Shown here piece after piece: positions 26,285 through 34,249 of a DNA stretch of 64,000 nucleotides. The notes beneath the pieces are model-generated. The model saw nothing but the letters and a program-made list of their open reading frames with translations, searched no databases and was not told where the DNA came from. The DNA comes from Thermanaerothrix daxensis (GTDB lineage Bacteria; Chloroflexota; Anaerolineae; Anaerolineales; Anaerolineaceae): contig NZ_LGKO01000002.1 of the NCBI RefSeq assembly GCF_001306145.1, positions 1,240,001 to 1,304,000 on the forward strand. Direction: 5' to 3'. The stretch's first letter is position 1; the number at the start of each line of letters is the position of its first letter. The position numbers and the translations under genes are program-made.

Positions 26285-27439
26285 ATGAAAAACACGGAGC
26301 ATTTGATACGATTGCGCCGAATATTCACCCAGGTAGTTGAGGCCATTGTGATTGGGCTGGCTCTCTATGCTAGCATACAGGTGACACAGCCGGATTTTGT
26401 TAAGTTAATTACTGCGGCGCCAAAAGCACGTCAGGTCTTGCGCGAACTTTTAGCGCCCGATCTGTTTACCCGCGAATCGGAAGTGGTTACGGTGGGAGTA
26501 GCCTTGCCAGTTCCTTGTGGGAGTGCTCCTGAAGATGAGGGCCGGGCGTCTGGTCCGAGATTAGAGGTAGAGCCTAAGTGTGCAGCGGAGCGCGAGACCG
26601 TTGTCGTACGCGGTGAGGAATTAGGTAAGGGGGTACAGGTGACCCTGCGTTGGCGCTTACCTGACGGAAACACTTTGGGCATTCAGCGTTTAGTAACTGA
26701 CGCAGAGGGAAATTTTGAGGTACGGGTGCAGGTACGTCCTATTGTTGCTACAAAAGGAGGTCAATCGGCGCGCATCGAGGCAGAAGTGACCCTACCAGGT
26801 GGACGGATAACTCCGTCGCAGACCCTGAGGGATGTGACCGATGCCATGTTTGTAACAATTTTTATGGCATTACTGGCCACTACGCTGGGGACACTTCTGG
26901 CCATTCCACTTAGTTTCCTGGCTGCATCCAATATCACGCGACGGGGCCGCGTGGGGGCTTTGGTGTACTATCTGGTGCGCACATTGTTAAATCTGATCCG
27001 GTCCTATGAGCCCCTGGTTATGGCAACCATTTTTGCGTTGATTGTGGGGTTTGGCAGTCCTTTTGCTGGCATTCTGGCTTTGGTGATTGTTACGACGGCC
27101 TCGCTGGGCAAGATGTTTTCGGAATCTATAGAGAGCATAGACCCAGGACCCATTGAGGCTATCACTGCCACAGGAGCGAACCGTGTTCAGGTCATTTTGT
27201 ATGGTGTAGTGCCCCAGATTTTGCCGGATTTTCTCTCATTTACCATATATCATTGGGATATTAATGTGCGTATCTCGACCATCATTGGTTTTGTGGGCGG
27301 TGGCGGTATTGGGGATTATCTCTCCAAGCGGATAAATGCATTTGAGTATAGCAAAGCCGGCACGGCTTTACTGGCAATCATCCTCGTGGTGTGGGCGTTA
27401 GATTTCTTGAGTGCGCAAATTCGCAAGAAACTTATTTAG
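26285..27439 (+). CDS. phnE: PhnE-type permease 2 with extracytoplasmic insert
   Basis: 384 residues. One N-terminal membrane segment (about 18-36), a beta-rich extracytoplasmic region (about 60-180) with VPCGS and EPKCA cysteines resembling that of permease 1, then the PhnE membrane domain with SIESIDPGPIEAITATGA. The two permeases are paralogues and should pair as a heterodimer with PhnC. This one lacks the extra PGLGQ membrane module. Its stop overlaps that of the converging hydrolase gene by 3 to 4 bases, so no terminator separates them. Confidence 0.9.
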   Translation: MKNTEHLIRLRRIFTQVVEAIVIGLALYASIQVTQPDFVKLITAAPKARQVLRELLAPDLFTRESEVVTVGVALPVPCGSAPEDEGRASGPRLEVEPKCAAERETVVVRGEELGKGVQVTLRWRLPDGNTLGIQRLVTDAEGNFEVRVQVRPIVATKGGQSARIEAEVTLPGGRITPSQTLRDVTDAMFVTIFMALLATTLGTLLAIPLSFLAASNITRRGRVGALVYYLVRTLLNLIRSYEPLVMATIFALIVGFGSPFAGILALVIVTTASLGKMFSESIESIDPGPIEAITATGANRVQVILYGVVPQILPDFLSFTIYHWDINVRISTIIGFVGGGGIGDYLSKRINAFEYSKAGTALLAIILVVWALDFLSAQIRKKLI

Positions 27440-28209
27440 TTCACATTTTGGTGGATAAACTCTAGAGTTTGCCGAGCGACCTGGTCGAAATCGCGATCAA
27501 TCATGACACAATGGCGAGAATTTTCCAACCATATCAGACGCTTTTGAGAAGAACCTAATGACCGGTAAAGGCTTTCGGCTCCTGCTGGGTCAATCGTTCG
27601 ATCCAGGCGCCCTTGGAAAATAAGCGTCGGCTGTGTGACGCGAGGGGCTTCCTGGCGTGCCAGTTGTTGCAGTTTCAAGAGTTGGGCAGCAGCGCGCAGA
27701 GGAACAACCCCATAACCCTGCCAGGGGTAGGGTTCTTCCTCTTGATCCTTGGTATAGGTCTTAGGAAAAATCTGGATAACCAACGAAAGCCATCGGGTGC
27801 GCCATAGGCCTGGTACATGGTAAGCGGGGGCATATAGCAGAAGTCCTCGCGACTCGGGGTATTGACGAGCCAGCAGCAGCGCTAATAGCCCTCCCATGGA
27901 TTCGCCACCAATGAAGACATGGTGACATGCGTGACGCAGGGATTGAAGAGTCGAAGCAGCGCTACTTAACCAATCCTTCCAGTGAGTGCGGTTGGTTTCG
28001 AAAGGATTAGTCCCATGTCCCGGGAGAAGTGGAGCAGCCACGGTAATTCCTTGTTGATGGAGGAAACGGGCGAGGGGCTGTACTTCTACGGTGGTTGCGG
28101 TGAACCCATGAATTAACAAAACCCCGATTTCCCCATTTCCAGGCCAAAAAAAGGACTTGCCATTCAAGTGGGGATTAATGACCCAGTGAGTTGTGGGGGA
28201 TAATTTCAT
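27436..28209 (-). CDS. Alpha/beta hydrolase, carboxylesterase/monoacylglycerol lipase type
   Basis: 257 residues. Oxyanion region LLIHGFTAT, nucleophile elbow GESMGG, acidic residue in GRLDRTID and histidine in SRHCVMID give a complete catalytic triad. Overall form resembles Est30-like carboxylesterases and serine aminopeptidase-type lipases. No signal peptide is seen, so a cytoplasmic esterase is expected. Its ATG overlaps the larA-like stop as ATGA, with no separate ribosome-binding site, so translation depends on the upstream gene. The natural substrate is unknown. Confidence 0.88.
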   Translation of the reverse strand: MKLSPTTHWVINPHLNGKSFFWPGNGEIGVLLIHGFTATTVEVQPLARFLHQQGITVAAPLLPGHGTNPFETNRTHWKDWLSSAASTLQSLRHACHHVFIGGESMGGLLALLLARQYPESRGLLLYAPAYHVPGLWRTRWLSLVIQIFPKTYTKDQEEEPYPWQGYGVVPLRAAAQLLKLQQLARQEAPRVTQPTLIFQGRLDRTIDPAGAESLYRSLGSSQKRLIWLENSRHCVMIDRDFDQVARQTLEFIHQNVN

Positions 28210-29474
28210 GTTGATCGGTTCAGGGGCAGGATGTGTGTGGCATAAGGTAGGAGGGCTATTTTAGGATTTGTACCTACTCTATTATAGGCGATTTCCAGGG
28301 CAGTCTCTAAATCAGGCGCGTAAGTAAGCAGGCATTTCTCGACCAGGGAGCGTGACATCTCTGAAACCAGGAGGATGGGATTACGTGCCACCTGGCGGGC
28401 AATTTGAAAGGCTTTGTGAGGACCAAGGCGAAAACCTGTTCGCTCAAATTTTTCCAACGCCTGCTGATAATTGGTTACATCCTCCAAAAAGGTTTCCAGT
28501 CCAGGGTGGCCACTGCCCTCGGGGCAGGCTGCACTCAGGATAACAACACCACCTGGGCGGGCAAACATCGTTGCATGGGTCAGAGCCTTTTGGGCTTGGT
28601 AGAGATTGATGTCTTTGGGATGTCCACCCGCCGAGGCAATTACCAGATCATAATCAGTGCGGGCATTAACCATGTAAACATCTTGTACAAGGGGAATCCC
28701 GGCTAGCATGACCTGATAAGGATCCCCTGCCAGGACATGAACAATCTGATGCGCTTCATCGAGGATGGTATTTAGAGCAAAGTGAAGCCCCATCATGCGA
28801 CCGATCTCCTCTACATCCTGGCGCATGGGATTATTAGCAAAGATCCCCGCCTGGGCATTGGGATCGGTAAGCATTTGGTGGTTACGGGTAATGGTTTCTA
28901 ACCCGGCCAGACCAATTGCGGCTGTTTTTGCCCCTCCCGAATACCCCATGAAGTGATGGGGTTCAATATTTCCAAGGGTAACTCGAAAGGCAGCGGAATA
29001 AAAAATGCGGTTGACGTAAACAGGAGTCCCGCGTGAGGTATATCCCAGGAAGTATAAGTTCTCAGCATCCGTAGCATTGTGATTCAGGATGCGATAACGT
29101 TGGAGGATCTCCCTTGGAATGAATTCTTGAAGGGAGGCGGGGTCAACGGGTTTGTGTGTACCAGTGGCGATAATCACCACAATATTTTCTGGCCTGATGC
29201 CGATTTGCTCCAGCACTTCTAGCAGAGGGGGTAATAAGATGTGAAGTGGAAGCGGACGAGTGGGATCGTTGATGGCAATGGCTACCGAATCGGGCCGAGG
29301 GATTTCCTTAAGGGGCGGATGTCCAATGGGATTGGCAATTGCCCGGTAAACGGCCTGGATAGGATCAGGATGAGGTGCCTGTTGACGTGGGAGGATCAGG
29401 TCTACATGGAGATGAGGCGGTAGCCTCAGAGTCAGAGAGGATTTTCCAAACGGGAGTTTCCACTGGGTGGACAT
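28206..29474 (-). CDS. LarA-family nickel-pincer racemase/epimerase homologue
   Basis: 422 residues, full length for LarA. Family motifs are present: NDPTRPLP, IATGTHKPV (conserved histidine), GNIEPHHFMGYSGGAK (histidines and the lysine that carries the nickel-pincer cofactor in lactate racemase) and ASAGGHPKDINLYQAQKAL. LarA itself racemises lactate, but the family includes other alpha-hydroxyacid racemases and epimerases, so a symbol is not assigned. No larB, larC or larE cofactor-synthesis genes are in the window. It overlaps the esterase gene by four bases; coupling of the two suggests a shared hydroxyacid or ester substrate, an inference only. Confidence 0.85.
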   Translation of the reverse strand: MSTQWKLPFGKSSLTLRLPPHLHVDLILPRQQAPHPDPIQAVYRAIANPIGHPPLKEIPRPDSVAIAINDPTRPLPLHILLPPLLEVLEQIGIRPENIVVIIATGTHKPVDPASLQEFIPREILQRYRILNHNATDAENLYFLGYTSRGTPVYVNRIFYSAAFRVTLGNIEPHHFMGYSGGAKTAAIGLAGLETITRNHQMLTDPNAQAGIFANNPMRQDVEEIGRMMGLHFALNTILDEAHQIVHVLAGDPYQVMLAGIPLVQDVYMVNARTDYDLVIASAGGHPKDINLYQAQKALTHATMFARPGGVVILSAACPEGSGHPGLETFLEDVTNYQQALEKFERTGFRLGPHKAFQIARQVARNPILLVSEMSRSLVEKCLLTYAPDLETALEIAYNRVGTNPKIALLPYATHILPLNRST

Positions 29475-29522
29475 ACGGGCTGTGATTGAGGAAAGGTAAC
29501 AGTAAAAATTTTATCATTGTTT

Positions 29523-30182
29523 TTAATTTAGGCGAGAGGCGTGGGCTTGCTTTGCTTCATTGAACATATGGAGGTGCCACAAAAGAGCGATCTCACGCCG
29601 ATAGAGGCGTTTCAATTTACTCAATAGATGGGCGCTAGTTTCGGCTTCGAGCAAGTCTTGTTTTTCGATCAAAGGGATCTGGAGTAGGGAAGCCGCAAAA
29701 TAAAGCAGGGGTAGCGAGTCATGGGGCAAAGTCAATTTTTCTAGGGGCAATGACTCGTTGGTAATCTCCTTAAGCACTCTCAAGTAAGCCGTGATCCATG
29801 GCCGCAGATGTTTTGCCTCTCGAGCAACACTCAGGGTTTGGGGTACTTCCATTGGGATGATCTCTACCTTCGCTTTTAAGAAGGGACCGCTGCGGTCTAA
29901 GGTCAAGATGCGAAACCGTTCTTCTCCAACAGCCAGGATGTTCATGCGGCCATCGGGAAGGTATTCGATCTGACCAATGTTTGCTACGCAACCGACGAGA
30001 TAGGGTTCAGGCAAAGGCCCTAACGCCTCAACTCCTCGTTTGATTAACGCGACTCCGAAAGATGAGTCGTGACGTAATGTCTCCTGAATCATTAGACGAT
30101 AGCGAGGCTCAAAGATGTGCAAGGGCAGAGGGGTCCCGGGAAATAGCACGGTATGTAATGGGAAAATGGATAATTCGCGCAT
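29523..30182 (-). CDS. Stand-alone LON substrate-binding-domain protein
   Basis: 219 residues matching only the N-terminal domain of Lon protease: LSIFPLHTVLFPGTPLPLHIFEPRYRLMI-type start, then FGVALI, VGCVANIGQIEYLPDGRMNILAVGEERFRI and a helical C-terminus. There is no ATPase or protease part, and no sign that either was lost nearby, so this is the known stand-alone form. Its function is not established. No Shine-Dalgarno is visible before ATG 30182, and a 12-bp hairpin lies 13 bases upstream. Confidence 0.88.
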   Translation of the reverse strand: MRELSIFPLHTVLFPGTPLPLHIFEPRYRLMIQETLRHDSSFGVALIKRGVEALGPLPEPYLVGCVANIGQIEYLPDGRMNILAVGEERFRILTLDRSGPFLKAKVEIIPMEVPQTLSVAREAKHLRPWITAYLRVLKEITNESLPLEKLTLPHDSLPLLYFAASLLQIPLIEKQDLLEAETSAHLLSKLKRLYRREIALLWHLHMFNEAKQAHASRLN

Positions 30183-30195
30183 TGATTAGATAATT

Positions 30196-30225
30196 TTAAG
30201 CCCCACATCCATTTGTGGGGCTTAA
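30196..30225 (-). terminator. Hairpin between mtnA and the LON-domain gene
   Basis: TTAAGCCCCACA and TGTGGGGCTTAA form a perfect 12-bp stem with a 6-base loop. It lies 46 bases beyond the mtnA stop and 14 bases before the LON-domain start. T-rich sequence is weak on both sides, so it is either a modest terminator or a leader structure. Confidence 0.55.
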
Positions 30226-30271
30226 TTTATAAGCATAACCCTGTTAGAACCGATTTTTTTCTTTTAGCCTT

Positions 30272-31354
30272 TCAGCGGTTAAGGGACCTGAATTTTTCGC
30301 GCCATTTCTTGGCCGTTTCAACCTGGTACGGAAGGCTCTGTTCGTAAGGCGGGTAGGCTATCCCGGCTTCGGTAATAATAGCGGTGATATATTGCGCGGG
30401 TGTTACATCAAAGGCAGGGTTGAAAGCGGGGGCTCCAACCGGAGCAATTGGATGGCCATCGAAAGCGACAATCTCTTCTTCGGAGCGTTCCTCTATCGGG
30501 ATTGCAGCGCCATTGGGGAGAGAAAGATCAATCGTGGAAGTTGGAGCGGCGACGTAAAATGGAACACCATGCGCATGGGCGGCCAATGCCAGATTATAGG
30601 TTCCAATTTTATTAGCGGTATCTCCATTGAGAGCCACCCGGTCGCATCCCACCACCACTGCATCTACTTTTCGAGTGCGCATCACAAATCCCGAAGCCCC
30701 ATCCACAATAATCTGGAAGGGTATCCCCAATTGCTGAAGTTCCCAGGCAGTGAGGCGTGCACCCTGTAACCGAGGACGGGTTTCATCCACGTAAACAAAG
30801 ACCTCATGCCCATGTTCATGGGCTGTGCGGATGATTCCTAGCGCGGTGCCGTAATCTACCGTGGCGAGGGCACCCGTGTTGCAGTGGTGAATAAAAGTGA
30901 CTTTGGGGGGAAGTAATGGCAACGCATTCAATCCGATCTGGCGGTTGGTTTGAACGTCTTCCTCGGCGATGGTATGTGCCTCGTTTAGGATGGTGTGAAA
31001 GATCTGGGTCGGGTCGTTGGTTGATAGTGCGTTGACAAGGCTCATGATGCGATCTACCGCCCAGGCCAGATTGACTGCTGTGGGTCGGGAGGCTTTCAAA
31101 AGGGTGGCGGCTTGTTCAAGGTGCCGGAGAAGATCTTCTACGGTTTTAGCCGGACTTTGCAAGGCAGCCAGCGCCATACCATATGCAGCGGTCGCGCCAA
31201 TCGCCGGCGCACCGCGCACGGTCATATTGCGAATGGCCTCGGCCACTTCTTCCACTCGGGTCAGGGTGATATAGCGAACTTCGTGGGGAAGCAGGCGCTG
31301 ATCGAGAAGCACCAGCGCATCATTGCGCCATTCCAGGGTTCGATAAGGAGCCAT
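30272..31354 (-). CDS. mtnA: S-methyl-5-thioribose-1-phosphate isomerase
   Basis: 360 residues, normal for MtnA. Converts methylthioribose 1-phosphate to methylthioribulose 1-phosphate in methionine salvage. Diagnostic blocks are MTVRGAPAIGATAAYG, HHCNTGALATVDYGTALG (catalytic cysteine), VVVGCDRVALNGDTANKIGTY (catalytic aspartate) and VAAPTSTIDLSLPNG. The related eIF2B-like and ribose-1,5-bisphosphate isomerases are less similar in these blocks. GAGGT precedes the ATG by about seven bases. No other salvage genes are in the window; the MetE-like gene is 20 kb away. Confidence 0.94.
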   Translation of the reverse strand: MAPYRTLEWRNDALVLLDQRLLPHEVRYITLTRVEEVAEAIRNMTVRGAPAIGATAAYGMALAALQSPAKTVEDLLRHLEQAATLLKASRPTAVNLAWAVDRIMSLVNALSTNDPTQIFHTILNEAHTIAEEDVQTNRQIGLNALPLLPPKVTFIHHCNTGALATVDYGTALGIIRTAHEHGHEVFVYVDETRPRLQGARLTAWELQQLGIPFQIIVDGASGFVMRTRKVDAVVVGCDRVALNGDTANKIGTYNLALAAHAHGVPFYVAAPTSTIDLSLPNGAAIPIEERSEEEIVAFDGHPIAPVGAPAFNPAFDVTPAQYITAIITEAGIAYPPYEQSLPYQVETAKKWREKFRSLNR

Positions 31355-31388
31355 GACGTAACCTCAACACTGGAAATTTGTGAGAGGA

Positions 31389-31394
31389 ATTATA
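31389..31394 (-). promoter_or_regulatory. Candidate -10 box of mtnA
   Basis: Minus-strand TATAAT 35 bases before the mtnA start codon. The -35 region is not clear. Confidence 0.45.
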
Positions 31395-31440
31395 GTCGAT
31401 TCTGCAAGAGGGAGCCTGGAAAATTTCTTCTTTGTTTCGC

Positions 31441-31596
31441 TTGACAACTTATCAGAGACCATGTAGGTTATAGTTGTATTGCAATTGTTAGGTCTCTCAT
31501 AACTTGTCTGTTACAACAGCGGGCACCTCAAGGGGGAACGAAAAAGGCCGCTTTCTGTTGTTCAGAAACCTATAAATTTTCAACAAGGAGGATTTT
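31441..31596 (+). promoter_or_regulatory. Promoter and leader of the exported-protein pair
   Basis: A perfect -35 hexamer TTGACA (31441-31446) is followed 18 bases later by TAGGTT, a partial -10; TATAGT lies a little further down. The leader is about 120 bases long and ends with AAGGAGG before the ATG at 31597. Nothing resembling a c-di-GMP riboswitch was recognised despite the local signalling genes. Confidence 0.35.
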
Positions 31597-32697
31597 ATGT
31601 GCAACAAGCGGTTCTGGTTGGGGTTGGTGCCCGTTTGGGTGGTGCTTGCTTTCTTGGGAGGCATCTTTGTACGTGCCAGGGCGGATGTGCATGCACAAAC
31701 GGAGTCGCCTGTGGCGTTCACATATCAAGGGCAGTTGCAGGAAAATGGAACACCAGCGGAAGGAAATTATGACTTGCGGTTTCGACTTTATAACGCGGAA
31801 GAAGGAGGAAACCCGCTAGGAGAGGTGGTGTATCAAAACGTCTCGGTCAGTCAGGGAAGATTTAGCGTCTTGCTTCCTTTTATGCCGGAGGTTCTGGAGG
31901 CTGAACCAGGGTATCTGGAAATTGCGGTCCGACCCGGTGGGAGTGAGGAAGAATTTACGCCACTTTCCCCACGGCAAGCGCTAACCCGGGTTCCTTTTGC
32001 CTGGCGGGCAGATCGGGCGCTTGTGGCGGCCCAGGCTGAAGCCGTGCCCTGGAGCGGTATCAGTGGTAAACCTGCGGGGCTTGAGGATGGGGATAACGAT
32101 ACGACGTACAGTGCGGGGAGCGGCCTGGTGCTTGACGATTCAACTTTTGCTCTAGATGGTGCCTATTTGGATGCGCAGTACTGGCGCCTTGGCGGTAACG
32201 CCCTGGGTTCGGAAAGCACGATGCTCGGGAGTACTGATAATCAGTCTTGGGGATTAATGGTCAATGGCGTGGAGGCCTTGTCATTAAGTAGTGCCGGAGA
32301 AGGGCAGGCAACGATTAAATTCACCCAAAATGCGGGTTCAGAAAAAGCCATCGAAATTGGTGAGCGCTATCGGGATAACGGTATCGTGGCGTGGGGGCAG
32401 GTTAATGGTAATGGCGAATTAATAAGCGGATTGGGGGTTGATTCGGTTTCGATCAACAGCGATAACTCCTTCCATGTGGTCTTAAATGTGGCAGCAGATG
32501 CCTCTTCGTTTTTGATGGTGACAGCCACCCCTGTTGTTGATGAGGCCTCTGGAATGCCCATATCTGGACTGACACTCGTAGTGAGTAAGGTTGATCTCAA
32601 AACGGACGGGAAACCCGAATTCGATGTTTTTATCATAGAGGAAGGAACCATTACCTCGGGTTTTTACGGTTTCAATTTCATCGTCACAGGGCGATAG
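31597..32697 (+). CDS. Exported beta-rich protein with fibre-like stalk segment
   Basis: 366 residues with a signal peptide (hydrophobic 7-26, cleavage near ARA or VHA). An N-terminal domain of about 110 residues (FTYQGQLQENGTPAEGNYDLRFRLYN, then LEIAVRPGGS) is of a type common on bacterial secreted surface proteins. It is followed by SGKPAGLEDGDNDTTYSAGSGLVLDDSTFALD, a stalk-like segment resembling those on tail-fibre and surface-fibre proteins, and by a C-terminal beta domain ending FNFIVTGR. No catalytic motif is seen. AAGGAGG gives a strong start. The small exported protein 13 bases downstream is presumably its partner. Confidence 0.75.
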   Translation: MCNKRFWLGLVPVWVVLAFLGGIFVRARADVHAQTESPVAFTYQGQLQENGTPAEGNYDLRFRLYNAEEGGNPLGEVVYQNVSVSQGRFSVLLPFMPEVLEAEPGYLEIAVRPGGSEEEFTPLSPRQALTRVPFAWRADRALVAAQAEAVPWSGISGKPAGLEDGDNDTTYSAGSGLVLDDSTFALDGAYLDAQYWRLGGNALGSESTMLGSTDNQSWGLMVNGVEALSLSSAGEGQATIKFTQNAGSEKAIEIGERYRDNGIVAWGQVNGNGELISGLGVDSVSINSDNSFHVVLNVAADASSFLMVTATPVVDEASGMPISGLTLVVSKVDLKTDGKPEFDVFIIEEGTITSGFYGFNFIVTGR

Positions 32698-32710
32698 AAG
32701 GAAGGTGAGA

Positions 32711-32995
32711 ATGTTCCCACGGCGATGGTTTAAGACCAGCGTGATCCTTGCCCTTCTGGTGCTGATATTGACCTTTCAGGGGGTTCAATCCGGAAACTCG
32801 GCCCTCGCTCTACAGGGACAGTGGGTAAGCGGAAGTGGTACCCCAGCCTCGGAAAAGTGGGCTCTGACTTTCACTACGGGCGAGCCGTTTGATCCCGTCC
32901 CTATGCAGGGAGAGCGTTACCGCTTTGAGAGTGGCATTCCCATTCAAACCTCTTGTCGAGGCTATGTGCTCTTTCTGCCTCTAGTGGGTCGCTAA
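32711..32995 (+). CDS. Small exported protein with C-terminal LFLPLVGR tag
   Basis: About 94 residues from ATG 32711 (AAGGTGA upstream; the in-frame GTG at 32705 sits on top of the ribosome-binding site). Signal peptide, then a single compact domain (QWVSGSGTPASEKWALTFTTGEPFDP to RYRFESGI) that resembles repeated Gly/Ser-rich beta domains of Chloroflexota secreted proteins, then YVLFLPLVGR as the final ten residues. No enzyme motif. Probably co-transcribed with the fibre-like gene before it, and followed by a terminator. Confidence 0.7.
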   Translation: MFPRRWFKTSVILALLVLILTFQGVQSGNSALALQGQWVSGSGTPASEKWALTFTTGEPFDPVPMQGERYRFESGIPIQTSCRGYVLFLPLVGR

Positions 32996-33027
32996 GTCGA
33001 AAGGCCCGTTTTCGGGCAATCTGGAGA

Positions 33028-33060
33028 AGCGCCGAGCGGTTCTCGGCGCTTTATGCTCTT
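33028..33060 (+). terminator. Terminator after the exported-protein pair
   Basis: AGCGCCGAG and CTCGGCGCT form a 9-bp GC-rich stem with a 5-base loop followed by TTATGCTCTT. A smaller hairpin GCCCG-TTTT-CGGGC lies just before it. Confidence 0.65.
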
Positions 33061-33376
33061 AAAGGGGTTTCTTAGAAAATTCAAAGAATTTCTATTTGGA
33101 TTCTAAGTAACCAGAGCGGTCAAATCCTTTACGATAAAGATGCGCTTTCGGAATATACAGATGTCTCGAAGCCGTAGGCTCACATAAATTTGTGGGATGC
33201 ATAAACGACGAAAAAGACCTGATAGGTAATTTAATTCTACAAAATACAAGGGGGATTTTTCTAAATCAAAAGGCGGTGTCTCTCCTTTGCGACAAGAAAT
33301 CTTATGTCGAAAGGGCGGAGCATGCCAGGACCATTGAGACGCTCTATTTCCCCTCTCAGGAGATTTGCTAAATTTG
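33061..33376 (+). other. Non-coding region ahead of the polysaccharide locus
   Basis: About 316 bases without a supportable gene. It holds a nested AT-rich inverted repeat near 33071-33107 (CTTAGAA...TTCTAAG around AGAAAATTC...GAATTTCT) and AGGAGA at 33358-33363. It should contain the promoter of the locus, but no convincing -35/-10 pair was found. Confidence 0.4.
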
Positions 33377-34249
33377 ATGAAGACGGCTACCGTACGTTTA
33401 CCGGAATCTCTCCCCTTGCCAGAAAACAGGGTGGAAGAGCATGTTCATATTGAACCTTATCATGGGCCAATCCCACTAAATTTGAAGGAATTCTGGCGCT
33501 ATCGGGAACTGCTTTACTTCCTGGTCTGGCGAGATATCAAAGTGCGCTATAAACAAACCCTGCTTGGAGCAGCCTGGGCCATTATTCAGCCTTTCTTCAC
33601 GATGGTGGTCTTCTCCATTTTTTTTGGGCGGATGGCTCAGATGGCATCTAATGGGTATCCCTATCCCATTTTTAGTTACACCGCCCTGCTTCCCTGGACG
33701 TATTTTTCCGGAGCGCTTTCGCTGGCTGCCAACAGCCTGGTGGGAAGCGGGGGCCTGATTACCAAAGTGTACTTTCCGCGGCTGATTGTGCCGGTCTCAA
33801 GCGTTCTTTCAGGGTTGGTGGACTTTGCTTTTGCCTTTCTGGTATTGATCGGGATGATGGTTTTCTATGGGTACGCGCCGACGGTTTATACCATTCTCTT
33901 GCCGTTATTCTTACTGCTGGCGTTAGTCACGGCGCTTGGGGTGGGGCTGTGGTTTGCGGCACTCAATGTGAAGTACCGTGATGTACGTTATCTAATCCCT
34001 TTTTTGACCCAATTCTGGCTGTTTGCGACCCCGGTAGTTTATCCGAGCAGTTTACTAGAACAGCCCTGGCGCACGCTTTATGGGCTGAATCCCATGGTTG
34101 GTGTGGTAGAGGGCTTCCGCTGGGCCCTATTGGGTGACCGTCCGCCAGAATTAATGATCCTGGTTTCGGCGATTGTCTCAATCCTATTGCTGATTAGCGG
34201 CATGTATTACTTCCGGCGCACTGAAGATACCTTTGCGGATTTGATATGA
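33377..34249 (+). CDS. wzm: ABC-2 polysaccharide export permease (Wzm type)
   Basis: About 290 residues with six membrane segments. The N-terminal FWRYRELLYFLVWRDIKVRYKQTLLGAAWAIIQP block is the signature of Wzm/TagG-type permeases that move finished undecaprenol-linked glycans across the inner membrane. NVKYRDVRYLIPFLTQFWLFATPVVYP and LNPMVGVVEGFRW also fit. ATG 33377 and the TTG codons at 33374 and 33365 are possible starts; AGGAGA is best placed for 33374 or 33377. It overlaps the Wzt ATPase by four bases (ATGA), marking an obligate pair. Confidence 0.92.
   Translation: MKTATVRLPESLPLPENRVEEHVHIEPYHGPIPLNLKEFWRYRELLYFLVWRDIKVRYKQTLLGAAWAIIQPFFTMVVFSIFFGRMAQMASNGYPYPIFSYTALLPWTYFSGALSLAANSLVGSGGLITKVYFPRLIVPVSSVLSGLVDFAFAFLVLIGMMVFYGYAPTVYTILLPLFLLLALVTALGVGLWFAALNVKYRDVRYLIPFLTQFWLFATPVVYPSSLLEQPWRTLYGLNPMVGVVEGFRWALLGDRPPELMILVSAIVSILLLISGMYYFRRTEDTFADLI

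Noticed and set aside
31441-31596. Possible c-di-GMP riboswitch before the exported fibre-like protein
   Set aside because: The leader lacks the conserved GEMM core sequences.
33061-33376. Small gene before wzm
   Set aside because: No open frame with a ribosome-binding site and plausible composition was found.
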